This document shows, piece after piece, positions 8,006-16,219 of a stretch of 64,000 nt of DNA. Below the pieces are notes generated by a model. That model was not told where the DNA came from, did not search any database, and saw only the letters and a list, made by a program, of their open reading frames with translations. The DNA lies in the NCBI GenBank assembly GCA_964465945.1, contig CAYXMM010000001.1, positions 124,001 through 188,000 of the forward strand, read 5' to 3'. This DNA is from JAJRPT01 sp964465945. GTDB lineage: Bacteria; Bacteroidota; Ignavibacteria; Kapaibacteriales; UBA2268. Both the position numbers and the translations under genes were made by a program. Numbering within the stretch: position 1 is the stretch's first letter; every line of letters starts with the position of its first letter.

Positions 8006-8465
8006 TGTTTTGTATCGTTCCTCCGGCAGCTTCAATTTTGCTAATAGCAGAAGCACTTAAAGAAACGCCTTTTACAGAAATACTTGATTTAATGTCTCCA
8101 TTTCCAAGTATTTTAATGGCTTCTTTAGTTTTAAGAATACCAGAGTTTCTTAAAGTTTCATCACTGATATTATTAGCTTCAATTTTACCAGCATCGATAA
8201 ATTTTTGAAGAATACCTAAGTTAATTGTTTGAAAATTTTTCTTAAATCTATGATTTGAGAAACCGAATTTAGGAACTCTACGAGCAATTGGCATTTGACC
8301 GCCTTCAAAACCTATAGATACGTGAGCACCAGATCTTGATTTTTGCCCTTTATGACCTCTTGTAGAAGTCCCACCATGTCCGGAACCTTGACCTCTACCA
8401 ATTCTTTTCTTAGAGTGTTTAGCACCTTCAGCGTGATTTAAATTTCCAATGTGTTTCATAGTCAT
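7998..8465 (-). CDS. rplO: 50S ribosomal protein L15 (uL15)
   Basis: A 155-residue uL15 with the glycine- and lysine-rich N-terminal region KKRIGRGQGSGHGGTSTRG and GFEGGQMPIARRVPKFGF, which threads into 23S rRNA, followed by the globular domain ending in AAGGTIQNNG. A second ATG two codons in (8459) is an equally possible start. The stop codon overlaps the secY start, and rpmD lies 11 bases upstream. Confidence 0.96.
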   Translation of the reverse strand: MTMKHIGNLNHAEGAKHSKKRIGRGQGSGHGGTSTRGHKGQKSRSGAHVSIGFEGGQMPIARRVPKFGFSNHRFKKNFQTINLGILQKFIDAGKIEANNISDETLRNSGILKTKEAIKILGNGDIKSSISVKGVSLSASAISKIEAAGGTIQNNG

Positions 8466-8476
8466 TTTTATTTTAT

Positions 8477-8659
8477 TTATTTAACTTCTTCAACATTTAC
8501 AAGGTGAATAACTTTATTAATCATACCTCTTGTAGATTCATTATCAGGAAGAACATTAGAGTAATTTGGTCTTCCAAGACCTAAAGCTTCAATAATTAGC
8601 TTTTGTTTTTTAGGTCTATCAATAATGCTTTTAGTTTGTGTTACTTTTAATTTGCTCAT
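8477..8659 (-). CDS. rpmD: 50S ribosomal protein L30 (uL30)
   Basis: A 60-residue bacterial-type uL30 beginning MSKLKVTQTKSIIDRPKKQK and containing GLGRPNYSNVLPDN and the closing HLVNVEEV strand. Size and position (between rpsE and rplO) are standard for the spc section. The start is ATG with no strong Shine-Dalgarno. Confidence 0.96.
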   Translation of the reverse strand: MSKLKVTQTKSIIDRPKKQKLIIEALGLGRPNYSNVLPDNESTRGMINKVIHLVNVEEVK

Positions 8660-8674
8660 TTTAATTACTCTTAA

Positions 8675-9181
8675 TTAACCTTTTAGAACTTTCTGAACTG
8701 AGATTCCTCTTCTTTTTGCAACCATATTTGCATCTTCGAGAGAAGCAAGACCTTGAACTGCTGCTTTCACTGTATTATGCGGGTTAGAAGAACCGAGATT
8801 TTTTGTTAATACGTCTTGAATACCAGCAAGTTCTAATACGGCTCTTACGCCACCTGCTGCAATCACACCTGTACCTGGGGTAGCTGGTTTGATTAAAACT
8901 TTGCCTGCACCAAATTTACCAACAACTTCGTGAGGGATAGTATTATTATGTAATCTAACTTTAACAATATTCTTTTTAGCTGCATCAGTAGCTTTATTTA
9001 CAGCGTTTACGACTTCACTTGCTTTACCTAAACCATATCCAACGTGTCCATTTCCATCACCAACAACTACGATAGCAGAGAAATTAAATCTTCTACCACC
9101 TTTAACAACTTTGGCAGTTCTTCCGACGTAAACTAATTTATCTTGTAAATTTAATTCTGATGTTCTTACATTCGATTTCAT
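8675..9181 (-). CDS. rpsE: 30S ribosomal protein S5 (uS5)
   Basis: A 168-residue uS5, important for decoding accuracy and helicase activity at the mRNA entry. The N-terminal double-stranded-RNA-binding-like domain carries RRFNFSAIVVVGDGNGHVGYGLGKA; the C-terminal domain carries GVIAAGGVRAVLELAGI and the tail RRGISVQKVLKG. It sits 17 bases after rplR in the usual spc order. Confidence 0.97.
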   Translation of the reverse strand: MKSNVRTSELNLQDKLVYVGRTAKVVKGGRRFNFSAIVVVGDGNGHVGYGLGKASEVVNAVNKATDAAKKNIVKVRLHNNTIPHEVVGKFGAGKVLIKPATPGTGVIAAGGVRAVLELAGIQDVLTKNLGSSNPHNTVKAAVQGLASLEDANMVAKRRGISVQKVLKG

Positions 9182-9198
9182 TGAAAACCTAAATAATA

Positions 9199-9570
9199 TT
9201 AAAAATTAAGTCCAGCTTCTCTTGCTGCATCAGCAAGTGCTTTAACTCTGCCTCTAAAAACATAACCATTTCTGTCAAAGCCAACATTAGTAATGCCAGC
9301 TGCATTTGCTTTTTTAGCTAGGAAAGTTCCAACTAATTTTGCTTGTTCGATTTTATTTACATTAGCAGCTATTTGCCCTTTTAAGTCTTTATCGATAGAA
9401 GAAACTGACAATACAGTTGATTGAGTTTCATCATTGATAAGTTGAGCATAGATATTTGTTGTGCTTCTATAAATAGAAAGTCTTAATCTTGAATCAGAGC
9501 CGTGAACTTTTTTTCTGATTCTCATTTTTCTTTTTAATCGGCGAACTTTTAAGTCTTTTATTAATGACAT
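9199..9570 (-). CDS. rplR: 50S ribosomal protein L18 (uL18)
   Basis: A 123-residue 5S rRNA-binding protein. The basic N-terminus (KVRRLKRKMRIRKKVHGSDSR) is followed by RLSIYRSTTNIYAQLINDE and the conserved C-terminal RGRVKALADAAREAGLNF. AAAGG lies upstream of the ATG. It has the usual place between rplF and rpsE. Confidence 0.97.
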   Translation of the reverse strand: MSLIKDLKVRRLKRKMRIRKKVHGSDSRLRLSIYRSTTNIYAQLINDETQSTVLSVSSIDKDLKGQIAANVNKIEQAKLVGTFLAKKANAAGITNVGFDRNGYVFRGRVKALADAAREAGLNF

Positions 9571-9581
9571 TTTAATTACCT

Positions 9582-10124
9582 TTATTTTTTAGATGCAGAT
9601 TTACCTGCTTTACGTCTAATATACTCACCTTGGTATCTAATACCTTTACCTTTGTAAGGTTCAGGTTTTCTAAGTTTTCTTATTTTATAAGCAACTTCAC
9701 CAAGTAATTGTTTGTCAGAGCCTTCAATTTCTACTGTTGTTGCATTTGGAGTAGCGAAAGAGATACCTTGCGGAGGTAAGACAACGATAGGATGTGAATA
9801 ACCTAAACTTAGGTATAATCTTGAACCTTTCATTTCTGCTTTAAAACCTACACCTTCGATTTGTAAGATTTTTTTAAATCCTTGGGAAACTCCTACAACC
9901 ATATTAGAAACAAGAGTTCTTGTTAATCCATGAAGACTTCTTGAACTTTTCTCGTCATTTAATCTTTTAACAATTAAAGTATTAGATTCCTGTTCTATAT
10001 TAATACTTTCAGGTTTTGTAAAGTTCAACTCACCTTTTGGTCCTTTTGCAACGATATAATTACCATTGATTTGGACATTAACTTTATCTGGGATTAAAAT
10101 TGGGCTTTTACCAATTCTTGACAT
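9582..10124 (-). CDS. rplF: 50S ribosomal protein L6 (uL6)
   Basis: A 180-residue uL6 at the base of the L7/L12 stalk. Signs are the opening MSRIGKSPILIPDKVNV, GPKGELNF and the C-terminal RKPEPYKGKGIRYQGEYIRRK, which is the family signature. Two similar alpha/beta domains fit the length. AAGG is seven bases before the ATG. Confidence 0.97.
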   Translation of the reverse strand: MSRIGKSPILIPDKVNVQINGNYIVAKGPKGELNFTKPESINIEQESNTLIVKRLNDEKSSRSLHGLTRTLVSNMVVGVSQGFKKILQIEGVGFKAEMKGSRLYLSLGYSHPIVVLPPQGISFATPNATTVEIEGSDKQLLGEVAYKIRKLRKPEPYKGKGIRYQGEYIRRKAGKSASKK

Positions 10125-10142
10125 TATTACACCTTAATTTTT

Positions 10143-10541
10143 TTACCAAACGGTACAAATAATTTCGCCACCAATATTTAGTTTCATAGCTTCTTTAACG
10201 GTGATAACACCTTTTGAAGTAGAAAGTATTGAGACGCCTAAGCCATTTCTAACTCTTTGTAGAGTATCTGCTGAAGTATAAATTCTTCTACCAGGTTTAG
10301 AAACTCTTTTAATTTCTTTAATAACTGGTTTTCTGTTATAATATTTTAAAGTAACTACAATTTTACCTTGGACGTTATCTTTTAGATCTTGATAATCTTC
10401 GATATATCCTTGGTCTTTTAGTAGTTTTGCGATTTCTACTTTAAGGTTAGAGCGAGGTGCTTCAACAGTTTTGTGTCCTGCTTGTCCTGCGTTTCTAATT
10501 CTTGTGATGAAATCACCTATTTGATCTGACACTATTGCCAT
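10143..10541 (-). CDS. rpsH: 30S ribosomal protein S8 (uS8)
   Basis: A 132-residue uS8 that binds central-domain 16S rRNA and, in E. coli, represses the spc operon. Diagnostic segments are DQIGDFITRIRNAGQAGHKTV near the N-terminus and RVRNGLGVSILSTSKGVIT with the closing GGEIICTVW. It follows rpsN after 31 bases, with the standard gene order. Confidence 0.97.
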   Translation of the reverse strand: MAIVSDQIGDFITRIRNAGQAGHKTVEAPRSNLKVEIAKLLKDQGYIEDYQDLKDNVQGKIVVTLKYYNRKPVIKEIKRVSKPGRRIYTSADTLQRVRNGLGVSILSTSKGVITVKEAMKLNIGGEIICTVW

Positions 10542-10572
10542 TTTAAAAATCCAATTTATTTAAAATTCAAAA

Positions 10573-10842
10573 TTACCAACTTGCTTTTCTTACACCTGGT
10601 ATTTTACCTTCTGATGCAAGTTGTCTAAACATATTACGACATAAACCAAATTTTCTATAAACTCCTCTTCCTCTTCCAGAAACTGAGCATCTATTTCTTA
10701 ATCTTGTAGCAGATGAATTGCGAGGTAATTTTTGAAGTCCTTCGAAATCACCTTGTAATTTTAATGCTTCTCTTTTTGCAGCGAATTTTTCTACTAAATT
10801 CTTTCTTTTTTCGTTTCTCGCTGTTATTGATCTTCTTGCCAT
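10573..10842 (-). CDS. rpsN: 30S ribosomal protein S14 (uS14), long zinc-free form
   Basis: An 89-residue uS14 of the long type. The C-terminal region reads RCSVSGRGRGVYRKFGLC; the two CxxC pairs that bind zinc in the short form each lack a Cys (CSVS and CRNM), so this is the C-minus form. It ends in the conserved GKIPGVRKASW. Together with the zinc-free rpmJ it means that both proteins of this cluster that commonly bind zinc are of zinc-independent type. Confidence 0.96.
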   Translation of the reverse strand: MARRSITARNEKRKNLVEKFAAKREALKLQGDFEGLQKLPRNSSATRLRNRCSVSGRGRGVYRKFGLCRNMFRQLASEGKIPGVRKASW

Positions 10843-10852
10843 AATTTACCGA

Positions 10853-11488
10853 TTAATTATTATCTTTTCTTTTGAATGGGAAGCCAAATTCTTTTAATAA
10901 TGCTCTTGCTTCTTCATCTGAATTACTTGAGGTAACGAAAGTTATATCCATACCTGTAATTCTGTTTACTTTATCTACATCAATTTCAGGGAAAATGATT
11001 TGTTCTTTTATACCGATAGTATAATTGCCTCTACCATCGAAACTTTTATCTGAGAAACCTCTAAAGTCTCTGATACGAGGAGCTGCAATATTTACAAATC
11101 TATCTAAGAACTCATACATTTTTGCTCTTCTTAAAGTTACCATACAACCGATAGGCATATTTTCACGTAACTTGAAGTTAGAAATTGAAGTTTTTGCTTT
11201 TCTAATAGAAGGTCTTTGACCAGTAATTAATTCAAGTTCAGTGATAGCACTTTGTAATGCTTTTGGATCTTGAACTGCTGCACCTATACCCATATTAATA
11301 ACAATTTTTTCGAATTTAGGAACTTGCATTACTGAAGTAAAGTTAAATTCTTTTTTAAGGTTAGGAACTACTTGTTCTTTATAGAAACCATAAAGTCTTG
11401 GAGCAGGAATATTTTGTACGCCTAAATCTTCAACTCTTTGACCTTCCATTTGGAAGTTTAATTTTTTACTTTGCTGTACTTTAGCCAT
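10853..11488 (-). CDS. rplE: 50S ribosomal protein L5 (uL5) with N-terminal extension
   Basis: A 5S rRNA-binding protein at the central protuberance. The core shows PRLYGFYKEQVVPNLKKEF, KIVINMGIGAA, ITGQRPSIRKAKTSISNFKL and GMDITFVTSS. The length, 211 residues, exceeds the usual 180. The extra part is about 28 N-terminal residues (MAKVQQSKKLNFQMEGQRVE...) with no known function, present if the ATG at 11488 is used. The gene follows rplX after only two bases. Confidence 0.95.
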   Translation of the reverse strand: MAKVQQSKKLNFQMEGQRVEDLGVQNIPAPRLYGFYKEQVVPNLKKEFNFTSVMQVPKFEKIVINMGIGAAVQDPKALQSAITELELITGQRPSIRKAKTSISNFKLRENMPIGCMVTLRRAKMYEFLDRFVNIAAPRIRDFRGFSDKSFDGRGNYTIGIKEQIIFPEIDVDKVNRITGMDITFVTSSNSDEEARALLKEFGFPFKRKDNN

Positions 11489-11490
11489 TT

Positions 11491-11808
11491 TTATAACTCA
11501 CTTGCTTTTGTTTTAGCAACTTTCTTTTTAGGTTGTTTAGCGCTTTTAGTATCATTACTTTTTTTAGATTCAGTTAATTGCACATTAGAGTAATGGATAG
11601 GAAGAGCTTTAGTTTTTCTACCACCTTGTTGATCTTTTTGAGAAGGTTTAAGGTGAACAGTTCTAATATTAACATCTTCTACAAGTATTCTCATATCTTT
11701 TGGATAGACATCAAGAACTCTACCTGATTTACCTTTGTCATCGCCAGCAATAACAAGAACGCTATCACCTTTTTTAATTTTTAATTTTCTATTCATAGTT
11801 TTGCCCAA
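11491..11808 (-). CDS. rplX: 50S ribosomal protein L24 (uL24)
   Basis: A 105-residue uL24, an assembly initiator near the exit tunnel. The KOW motif is seen in KKGDSVLVIAGDDKGKSGRVLDVYP, and ILVEDVNIRTVHLKPSQ follows. The last 25 residues are a Lys/Ser/Ala-rich basic tail. The gene abuts rplN with no intergenic base and precedes rplE by two bases. Confidence 0.96.
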   Translation of the reverse strand: MGKTMNRKLKIKKGDSVLVIAGDDKGKSGRVLDVYPKDMRILVEDVNIRTVHLKPSQKDQQGGRKTKALPIHYSNVQLTESKKSNDTKSAKQPKKKVAKTKASEL

Positions 11809-12177
11809 TTATAATACTTCTGGAGCTAAAGAGATAATTTTCATATAGTTTTTCTCTCTTAATTCTCTAGTTACAGGTCCGAAAATACGAGTACCTCTTG
11901 GGTCTCCCTTTTGGTTTAAAAGTACTGCAGCATTTTCATCAAATCTAATGAATGAACCGTCAGGTCTTTTAAATTCTTTTTTTGTTCTTACAATTACAGC
12001 AGTTGAAACATCGCCTTTTTTTACAGCACCATTAGGGATTGCAGCTTTAACTGCTACAACGACTTTATCACCGACGTGAGCATATCGTTTCCCGTGTCCG
12101 CCAAGAACTCTAATAATACGAACTTTTTTTGCTCCTGAATTATCTGCAACTGCAAGATTTGCTTCTTCTCTAACCAT
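11809..12177 (-). CDS. rplN: 50S ribosomal protein L14 (uL14)
   Basis: A 122-residue uL14 at the subunit interface. Highly conserved segments are LAVADNSGAKKVRIIRVLGG, VVVAVKAAIPNG, AVIVRTKKEFKRPDGSFIRF and GTRIFGPVTRELR, ending in SLAPEVL. Length matches the family exactly. Standard position between rpsQ and rplX. Confidence 0.97.
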   Translation of the reverse strand: MVREEANLAVADNSGAKKVRIIRVLGGHGKRYAHVGDKVVVAVKAAIPNGAVKKGDVSTAVIVRTKKEFKRPDGSFIRFDENAAVLLNQKGDPRGTRIFGPVTRELREKNYMKIISLAPEVL

Positions 12178-12189
12178 TTTAATAATACC

Positions 12190-12456
12190 TTATTTTGCTC
12201 TTTCAACAATATCTACCAAGACCCATCTTTTAGTTCTACTAAGAGGTCTTGACTCTTGAATTTTTACAACATCACCGATATTACAAGAATTTGTTTCATC
12301 GTGAGCGTGCATTTTTTTACTTTCTTTGTAATATTTTTTATACAAAGGGTGTTGCACTTGGCGAGTAATTAATACGGTGATAGATTTATCACCTTTATTA
12401 GATGTTACTTTACCTTGCAATACTTTTTTACTACCCGTTTTAATTTCTTCAGTCAT
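12190..12456 (-). CDS. rpsQ: 30S ribosomal protein S17 (uS17)
   Basis: An 88-residue OB-fold protein binding the 5' domain of 16S rRNA. It shows LQGKVTSNKGDKSITVLI, HPLYKKYYKESKKMHAHDE and the family pattern VVKIQESRPLSRTKRWVLVD. It is found 10 bases after rpmC, as in most bacteria. Confidence 0.97.
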   Translation of the reverse strand: MTEEIKTGSKKVLQGKVTSNKGDKSITVLITRQVQHPLYKKYYKESKKMHAHDETNSCNIGDVVKIQESRPLSRTKRWVLVDIVERAK

Positions 12457-12466
12457 TGCTGCCCCG

Positions 12467-12670
12467 TTAAATACTTATATTTCGTTCAGTTAAAATTGTC
12501 TTCATTCGAGCTATATCAGCTTTTAAGATTCTTAAATATGCTGTATCGTGTAACTGTTTCAATTGATTTTGAAACTTTTGCTGAGCCAAAGTATCGACAG
12601 ATTCTTTTACTAAGGCAATCAATTCATCGTTGCTTAATTCTCTTAAGCTTATTGCTTTTCTAGCTTTCAT
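12467..12670 (-). CDS. rpmC: 50S ribosomal protein L29 (uL29)
   Basis: A 67-residue two-helix protein at the exit tunnel. It shows LRELSNDELIALVKE and RILKADIARMKTILTERN, the typical uL29 pattern. Its start overlaps the 3' end of rplP by 11 bases, so the two are probably translationally coupled. Confidence 0.95.
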   Translation of the reverse strand: MKARKAISLRELSNDELIALVKESVDTLAQQKFQNQLKQLHDTAYLRILKADIARMKTILTERNISI

Positions 12671-13088
12671 TGTAAATCAAATCCCTTCTTGCGACAAATT
12701 TAGTTTTTACAGGTAATTTATGAGAAGCAAGTCTAAGCGCTTCTTCAGCTCTTTCGCGGCTAACGCCATCAATTTCGAATAAGATTCTTCCTGGTTTCAC
12801 AACAGCAACCCAAGCTTCAAATCCCCCTTTACCTTTCCCCATCCTTGTTTCCAATGGTTTTTTAGAGATTGGTTTATCAGGGAAAATATTAATCCAAACT
12901 TTACCTTCTCTTTTTAAGTATCTATTGATAGCAATACGAGCGGCTTCGATAGTTCTATTAGTTATCCAATGTGGTTCTAATGTTTTTAAACCATAAGAAC
13001 CAAATGCTAATTGAGAACCACGAAAGGCTTTGCCTTTCATTCGTCCGCGGTGTGCATTTCTTCTTTTTACTCTTTTAGGACTTAACAT
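12660..13088 (-). CDS. rplP: 50S ribosomal protein L16 (uL16)
   Basis: A 142-residue uL16 close to the peptidyl transferase centre and A-site tRNA. It opens MLSPKRVKRRNAHRGRMKGK, with later EPHWITNRTIEAARIAINRY, GKGKGGFEAWVAVVKPGRILFE and LRLASHKLPVKTKFV. Its end overlaps rpmC by 11 bases. Confidence 0.97.
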   Translation of the reverse strand: MLSPKRVKRRNAHRGRMKGKAFRGSQLAFGSYGLKTLEPHWITNRTIEAARIAINRYLKREGKVWINIFPDKPISKKPLETRMGKGKGGFEAWVAVVKPGRILFEIDGVSRERAEEALRLASHKLPVKTKFVARRDLIYNES

Positions 13089-13103
13089 TTCTAATCACTT
13101 ATA

Positions 13104-13742
13104 TTAATTTTCTTTTTTACCAATTACTTCACCTTTACAAATCCATACTTTAACACCGATAGCACCATAAATTGTATGTGCGGTTGCAGTACCATAATCG
13201 ATATCTGCTCTTAAAGTATGTAAAGGTGTACGACCTTCTTTATATTGCTCTGTTCTTGCCATCTCAGCACCACCTAAACGTCCAGAAGCCATGATTTTTA
13301 TTCCTTCTGCACCCATTCTCATAGTTGATGAGATTGCTTGCTTTAATGCTCTTCTAAAAGATACTCTACCTTCTAATTGAGTAGCAACATTTTCTGCAAC
13401 TAAGATTGCATCTAATTCAGGTCTTTTTACTTCATGAATTAAAATTTTAATAGATCTACCAGTTAATTTTTTTAACTCTTCTTCAAGTGAAGTGATGTCT
13501 TTACCGGATTTACCGATAATTACACCTGGTCTTGATGTGTGAATTGTAATTCTTAACTGTTTTGTTGTTCTTTCAACAATTATTCTTGAGATACCGGCTT
13601 TTTGCTTTCTAGTTCTAATGTAATCTCTTACTTTGAAATCTTCTGACAATTTTTCTGCCATTTCTCTTTCATCGAACCAATTTGCATCCCAACTTCTTGT
13701 TATGCCTAATCTTATACCAATAGGATTAACTTTTTGTCCCAA
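13104..13742 (-). CDS. rpsC: 30S ribosomal protein S3 (uS3), TTG start
   Basis: A uS3 at the mRNA entry channel, with a KH domain (RPGVIIGKSGKDITSLEEEL) and GRLGGAEMARTEQYKEGRTPLHTLRADIDY split across the C-terminal domain. I chose the TTG at 13742, giving the family-standard N-terminus (M)GQKVNPIGIRLG and 212 residues. It has AAGGAG with a 6-base spacer at 13749-13754. The ATG at 13778 would overlap rplV by 26 bases and add residues not seen in uS3. The Shine-Dalgarno overlaps the rplV stop codon. Confidence 0.94.
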   Translation of the reverse strand: MGQKVNPIGIRLGITRSWDANWFDEREMAEKLSEDFKVRDYIRTRKQKAGISRIIVERTTKQLRITIHTSRPGVIIGKSGKDITSLEEELKKLTGRSIKILIHEVKRPELDAILVAENVATQLEGRVSFRRALKQAISSTMRMGAEGIKIMASGRLGGAEMARTEQYKEGRTPLHTLRADIDYGTATAHTIYGAIGVKVWICKGEVIGKKEN

Positions 13743-13752
13743 AACTTGCTCC

Positions 13753-14106
13753 TTAATTCTCTTTTGTTGCAACAACAATTTTTAAATGATTAGATCTTTT
13801 TCTCATTCTATACGCTCTACCCATAGGGGCAGGTAACATTCTTTTCATTGTAACGCCTTGATCGACAGTCACTTCTTTAACATAAATATCTTCATCGTGA
13901 ATATTTTTATCAGCATCAAATGCTTTATTAGTAAGGTTGCTAATAGCAGATTTCAAAGTTTGCTCTGCAACTTCTGAAGCAACTTGAGTTGATAATTTTA
14001 ATATATTCAGAGCATCATTAGCTTTTTTGCCTCTTATAAGGTCAATCACTAATCTCATTTTTCGAGGCGATGATCTAATATGTTTTTTAATAGCTTGAGC
14101 TTCCAT
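13753..14106 (-). CDS. rplV: 50S ribosomal protein L22 (uL22)
   Basis: A 117-residue uL22 whose beta-hairpin lines the exit tunnel. It shows AIKKHIRSSPRKMRLVIDLIRGK, ALNILKLSTQ and the hairpin region VDQGVTMKRMLPAPMGRAY followed by RMRKRSNHLKIVV. It lies between rpsS and rpsC in the usual order. Confidence 0.97.
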   Translation of the reverse strand: MEAQAIKKHIRSSPRKMRLVIDLIRGKKANDALNILKLSTQVASEVAEQTLKSAISNLTNKAFDADKNIHDEDIYVKEVTVDQGVTMKRMLPAPMGRAYRMRKRSNHLKIVVATKEN

Positions 14107-14123
14107 TTCGTCAATAACCTAAT

Positions 14124-14405
14124 TTATTTTTTTCTATCTTCTTTTCTGTGACCAGCATGACCTCTATAAAGTCTTGTTGGTGCAAATTCACCTAATTTGT
14201 GTCCTACCATATTTTCAGATACATAAACAGGAATAAAGTTTTTTCCATTATGAACTGAAATTGTATGACCTACGAATTCAGGAGTAATCATTGATGCTCT
14301 TGACCAGGTTTTAATAACTTCTTTTTTATTTGAATCATTTAGTTTATCAATTTTCAATTGAAGTTTATAATAAACAAATATACCTTTTTTAAGTGATCTT
14401 GACAT
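14124..14405 (-). CDS. rpsS: 30S ribosomal protein S19 (uS19)
   Basis: A 93-residue uS19 of the small-subunit head. Family markers are MSRSLKKGIFV, TWSRASMITPEFVGHTISVH and NMVGHKLGEFAPTR with the final RGHAGHRKEDRKK. It follows rplB after 10 bases. Confidence 0.97.
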   Translation of the reverse strand: MSRSLKKGIFVYYKLQLKIDKLNDSNKKEVIKTWSRASMITPEFVGHTISVHNGKNFIPVYVSENMVGHKLGEFAPTRLYRGHAGHRKEDRKK

Positions 14406-14415
14406 ATATTATCTC

Positions 14416-15255
14416 TTATTTATCTTTTCTTTTTCTTATTATTAGTTTAGAACTAGCTTTTTTAGATTTTCTAGTTTTCAATCCTTTTGCTAATTGACCC
14501 CAAGGTGAACGTGGGTGTTTTCTACCACCACCGGATTTGGAAGTACCTTCACCACCACCCATAGGGTGATCGACAGGGTTACGAACCATACCTCTTGTTA
14601 CTGGTCTTCTACCTAGCCATCTGCTTCTACCTGCTTTACCTAATAATAAGTTAAAGTGTTCTGCATTACTTACTGATCCTAATGTAGCCCAGCATAATTT
14701 TGGAACTAATCTCATTTCACCAGAAGGTAATTTGATTTGAGCGTAATTGCCTTCAAACCCAACTAATTGAACTGATGAACCAGCACTTCTTGCTAATTGA
14801 CCACCTTTTCCTGGTTTTAACTCAACATTATGAATAGTTAAACCGACTGGAATTTTATATAGTGGTAATGAATTTCCATCATTATACTCTGCATTTATAG
14901 ATGCTATAATTTTTTGACCGACTTTAACTTTATCTGGAGCGATAATATAAGTATGTTCTCCATCTTCATATTTTAGAAGAGCAATTCTTGCTGTTCTATT
15001 TGGATCATACTCTATAGTCATTACTTCAGCGAACATGTCTTTTTTGTTTCTTTTGAAGTCGATTATTCTATATTTTCTTTTGTGCCCACCACCTTTTCTA
15101 CGGGAAGTAATTCTTCCGTAAGAGTTTCTACCACCTGATTTTTTAAGTGGCTTTAACAAGGGTGCATAAGGTTTATCAGTTGTTATATCTTGAAAATCAT
15201 CAACTGAATAAAATCTTGTGCCTGGTGTTATTGGTTTTAGTACTCTTAAGCCCAT
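14416..15255 (-). CDS. rplB: 50S ribosomal protein L2 (uL2)
   Basis: A 279-residue uL2, needed for subunit joining and peptidyl transferase function. It shows SGGRNSYGRITSRRKGGGHK, RIALLKYEDGEHTYIIAP, AGSSVQLVGFEG and the conserved C-terminal RGMVRNPVDHPMGGGEG, which contains the histidine studied for peptidyl transfer. It ends with a basic tail. Standard S10-section order. Confidence 0.98.
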   Translation of the reverse strand: MGLRVLKPITPGTRFYSVDDFQDITTDKPYAPLLKPLKKSGGRNSYGRITSRRKGGGHKRKYRIIDFKRNKKDMFAEVMTIEYDPNRTARIALLKYEDGEHTYIIAPDKVKVGQKIIASINAEYNDGNSLPLYKIPVGLTIHNVELKPGKGGQLARSAGSSVQLVGFEGNYAQIKLPSGEMRLVPKLCWATLGSVSNAEHFNLLLGKAGRSRWLGRRPVTRGMVRNPVDHPMGGGEGTSKSGGGRKHPRSPWGQLAKGLKTRKSKKASSKLIIRKRKDK

Positions 15256-15272
15256 TTTTTAATCTTCTTTAA

Positions 15273-15575
15273 TTATTCATTTGAACTGCCAGTAGAAACG
15301 AGTTCTATTTCATGGCCTTCTTTAAGTTTAACATACGCCTTTTTTCTTAAAGCTGTTCTACCTCTCATCACACCTTTTTTAGTCATTCTTACAGACTTTT
15401 TACCTTTAACATTAGAAGTTCTAACGTCTTCGACTTTTACTTCGAACATTGCTTCTACTGCGTTTTTAATCTGAAGTTTATTAGCTGAGGTTTCAACGTA
15501 GAAATGGTATTCTCTATCACCATTTTTACTCATCCCTTTTTCAGTTAATATCGGTTTTTTTATTATAGATATCAT
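15273..15575 (-). CDS. rplW: 50S ribosomal protein L23 (uL23)
   Basis: A 100-residue uL23 at the exit-tunnel rim, docking site for trigger factor and SRP. It shows IIKKPILTEKGM, YHFYVETSANKLQIKNAVEAMF and a C-terminal region rich in basic residues (KKGVMRGRTALRKKAYVKL). It lies between rplD and rplB, 10 bases after rplD. Confidence 0.96.
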   Translation of the reverse strand: MISIIKKPILTEKGMSKNGDREYHFYVETSANKLQIKNAVEAMFEVKVEDVRTSNVKGKKSVRMTKKGVMRGRTALRKKAYVKLKEGHEIELVSTGSSNE

Positions 15576-15585
15576 TTGTATGCAC

Positions 15586-16215
15586 TTAATTTTTTTCTAA
15601 TGATTCTTCTATACCTTTAACAGCACCTTTCATTATAAATACTTTTTTATGCGAAAGTATATCATAAGTAGATACTTGGCTAAAAGGTAACACATCAATT
15701 TTTTGAATATTTCTACCAGATAGATAAAGATTATTATCTCTTTCAGTAGTGATGATTAAAATAGATTCACCTTTGTATTCAAAATTTTTCAATAAACTAA
15801 ACATTTCTTTAGTTTTAGGATTAGCAAAACTAAAATCTTCAATAAACTTAGTATTGTTCTCTCCAACTCTTAAAGAGTAAGCAGATTTTCTACTTAATTT
15901 ATTTAACTGTTTAGGTAATTTATAAACATAATCTCTCGGATGAGGACCTTGTACTGTCCCACCGCCAATCCATAAAGGCGATCTAGTTGAACCTGCTCTT
16001 GCGGTACCTCTACCTTTTTGTTTCCAAGGTTTTTTACCACCCCCAGAAACTTCACCTCTTGCTTTAGTTTTAGCATTACCTTGTCTTTTGTTATTAAGGT
16101 AAGATACTACAGCTTGGTGCATAGCATTTTCGTTTGGAGTGATAGCGAACACGCTATCATTCAATTCGATTGTTCCGGACTTTTGACCGTCTTTATTATA
16201 AAGATCTACTTGCAT
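15586..16215 (-). CDS. rplD: 50S ribosomal protein L4 (uL4)
   Basis: A 209-residue uL4, whose extended loop reaches the exit tunnel; in E. coli L4 also represses the S10 operon. The loop region reads TKARGEVSGGGKKPWKQKG and GTARAGSTRSPLWIGGGTV; the C-terminus carries DVLPFSQVSTYDILSHKKV. It follows rplC after 4 bases. Confidence 0.97.
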   Translation of the reverse strand: MQVDLYNKDGQKSGTIELNDSVFAITPNENAMHQAVVSYLNNKRQGNAKTKARGEVSGGGKKPWKQKGRGTARAGSTRSPLWIGGGTVQGPHPRDYVYKLPKQLNKLSRKSAYSLRVGENNTKFIEDFSFANPKTKEMFSLLKNFEYKGESILIITTERDNNLYLSGRNIQKIDVLPFSQVSTYDILSHKKVFIMKGAVKGIEESLEKN

Positions 16216-16219
16216 TCTT

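Noticed and set aside
8006..8056. Longer SecY start at 8056
   Set aside because: It would overlap rplO by 59 bases and add a basic 17-residue leader foreign to SecY; the start at 8005 gives the expected N-terminus.
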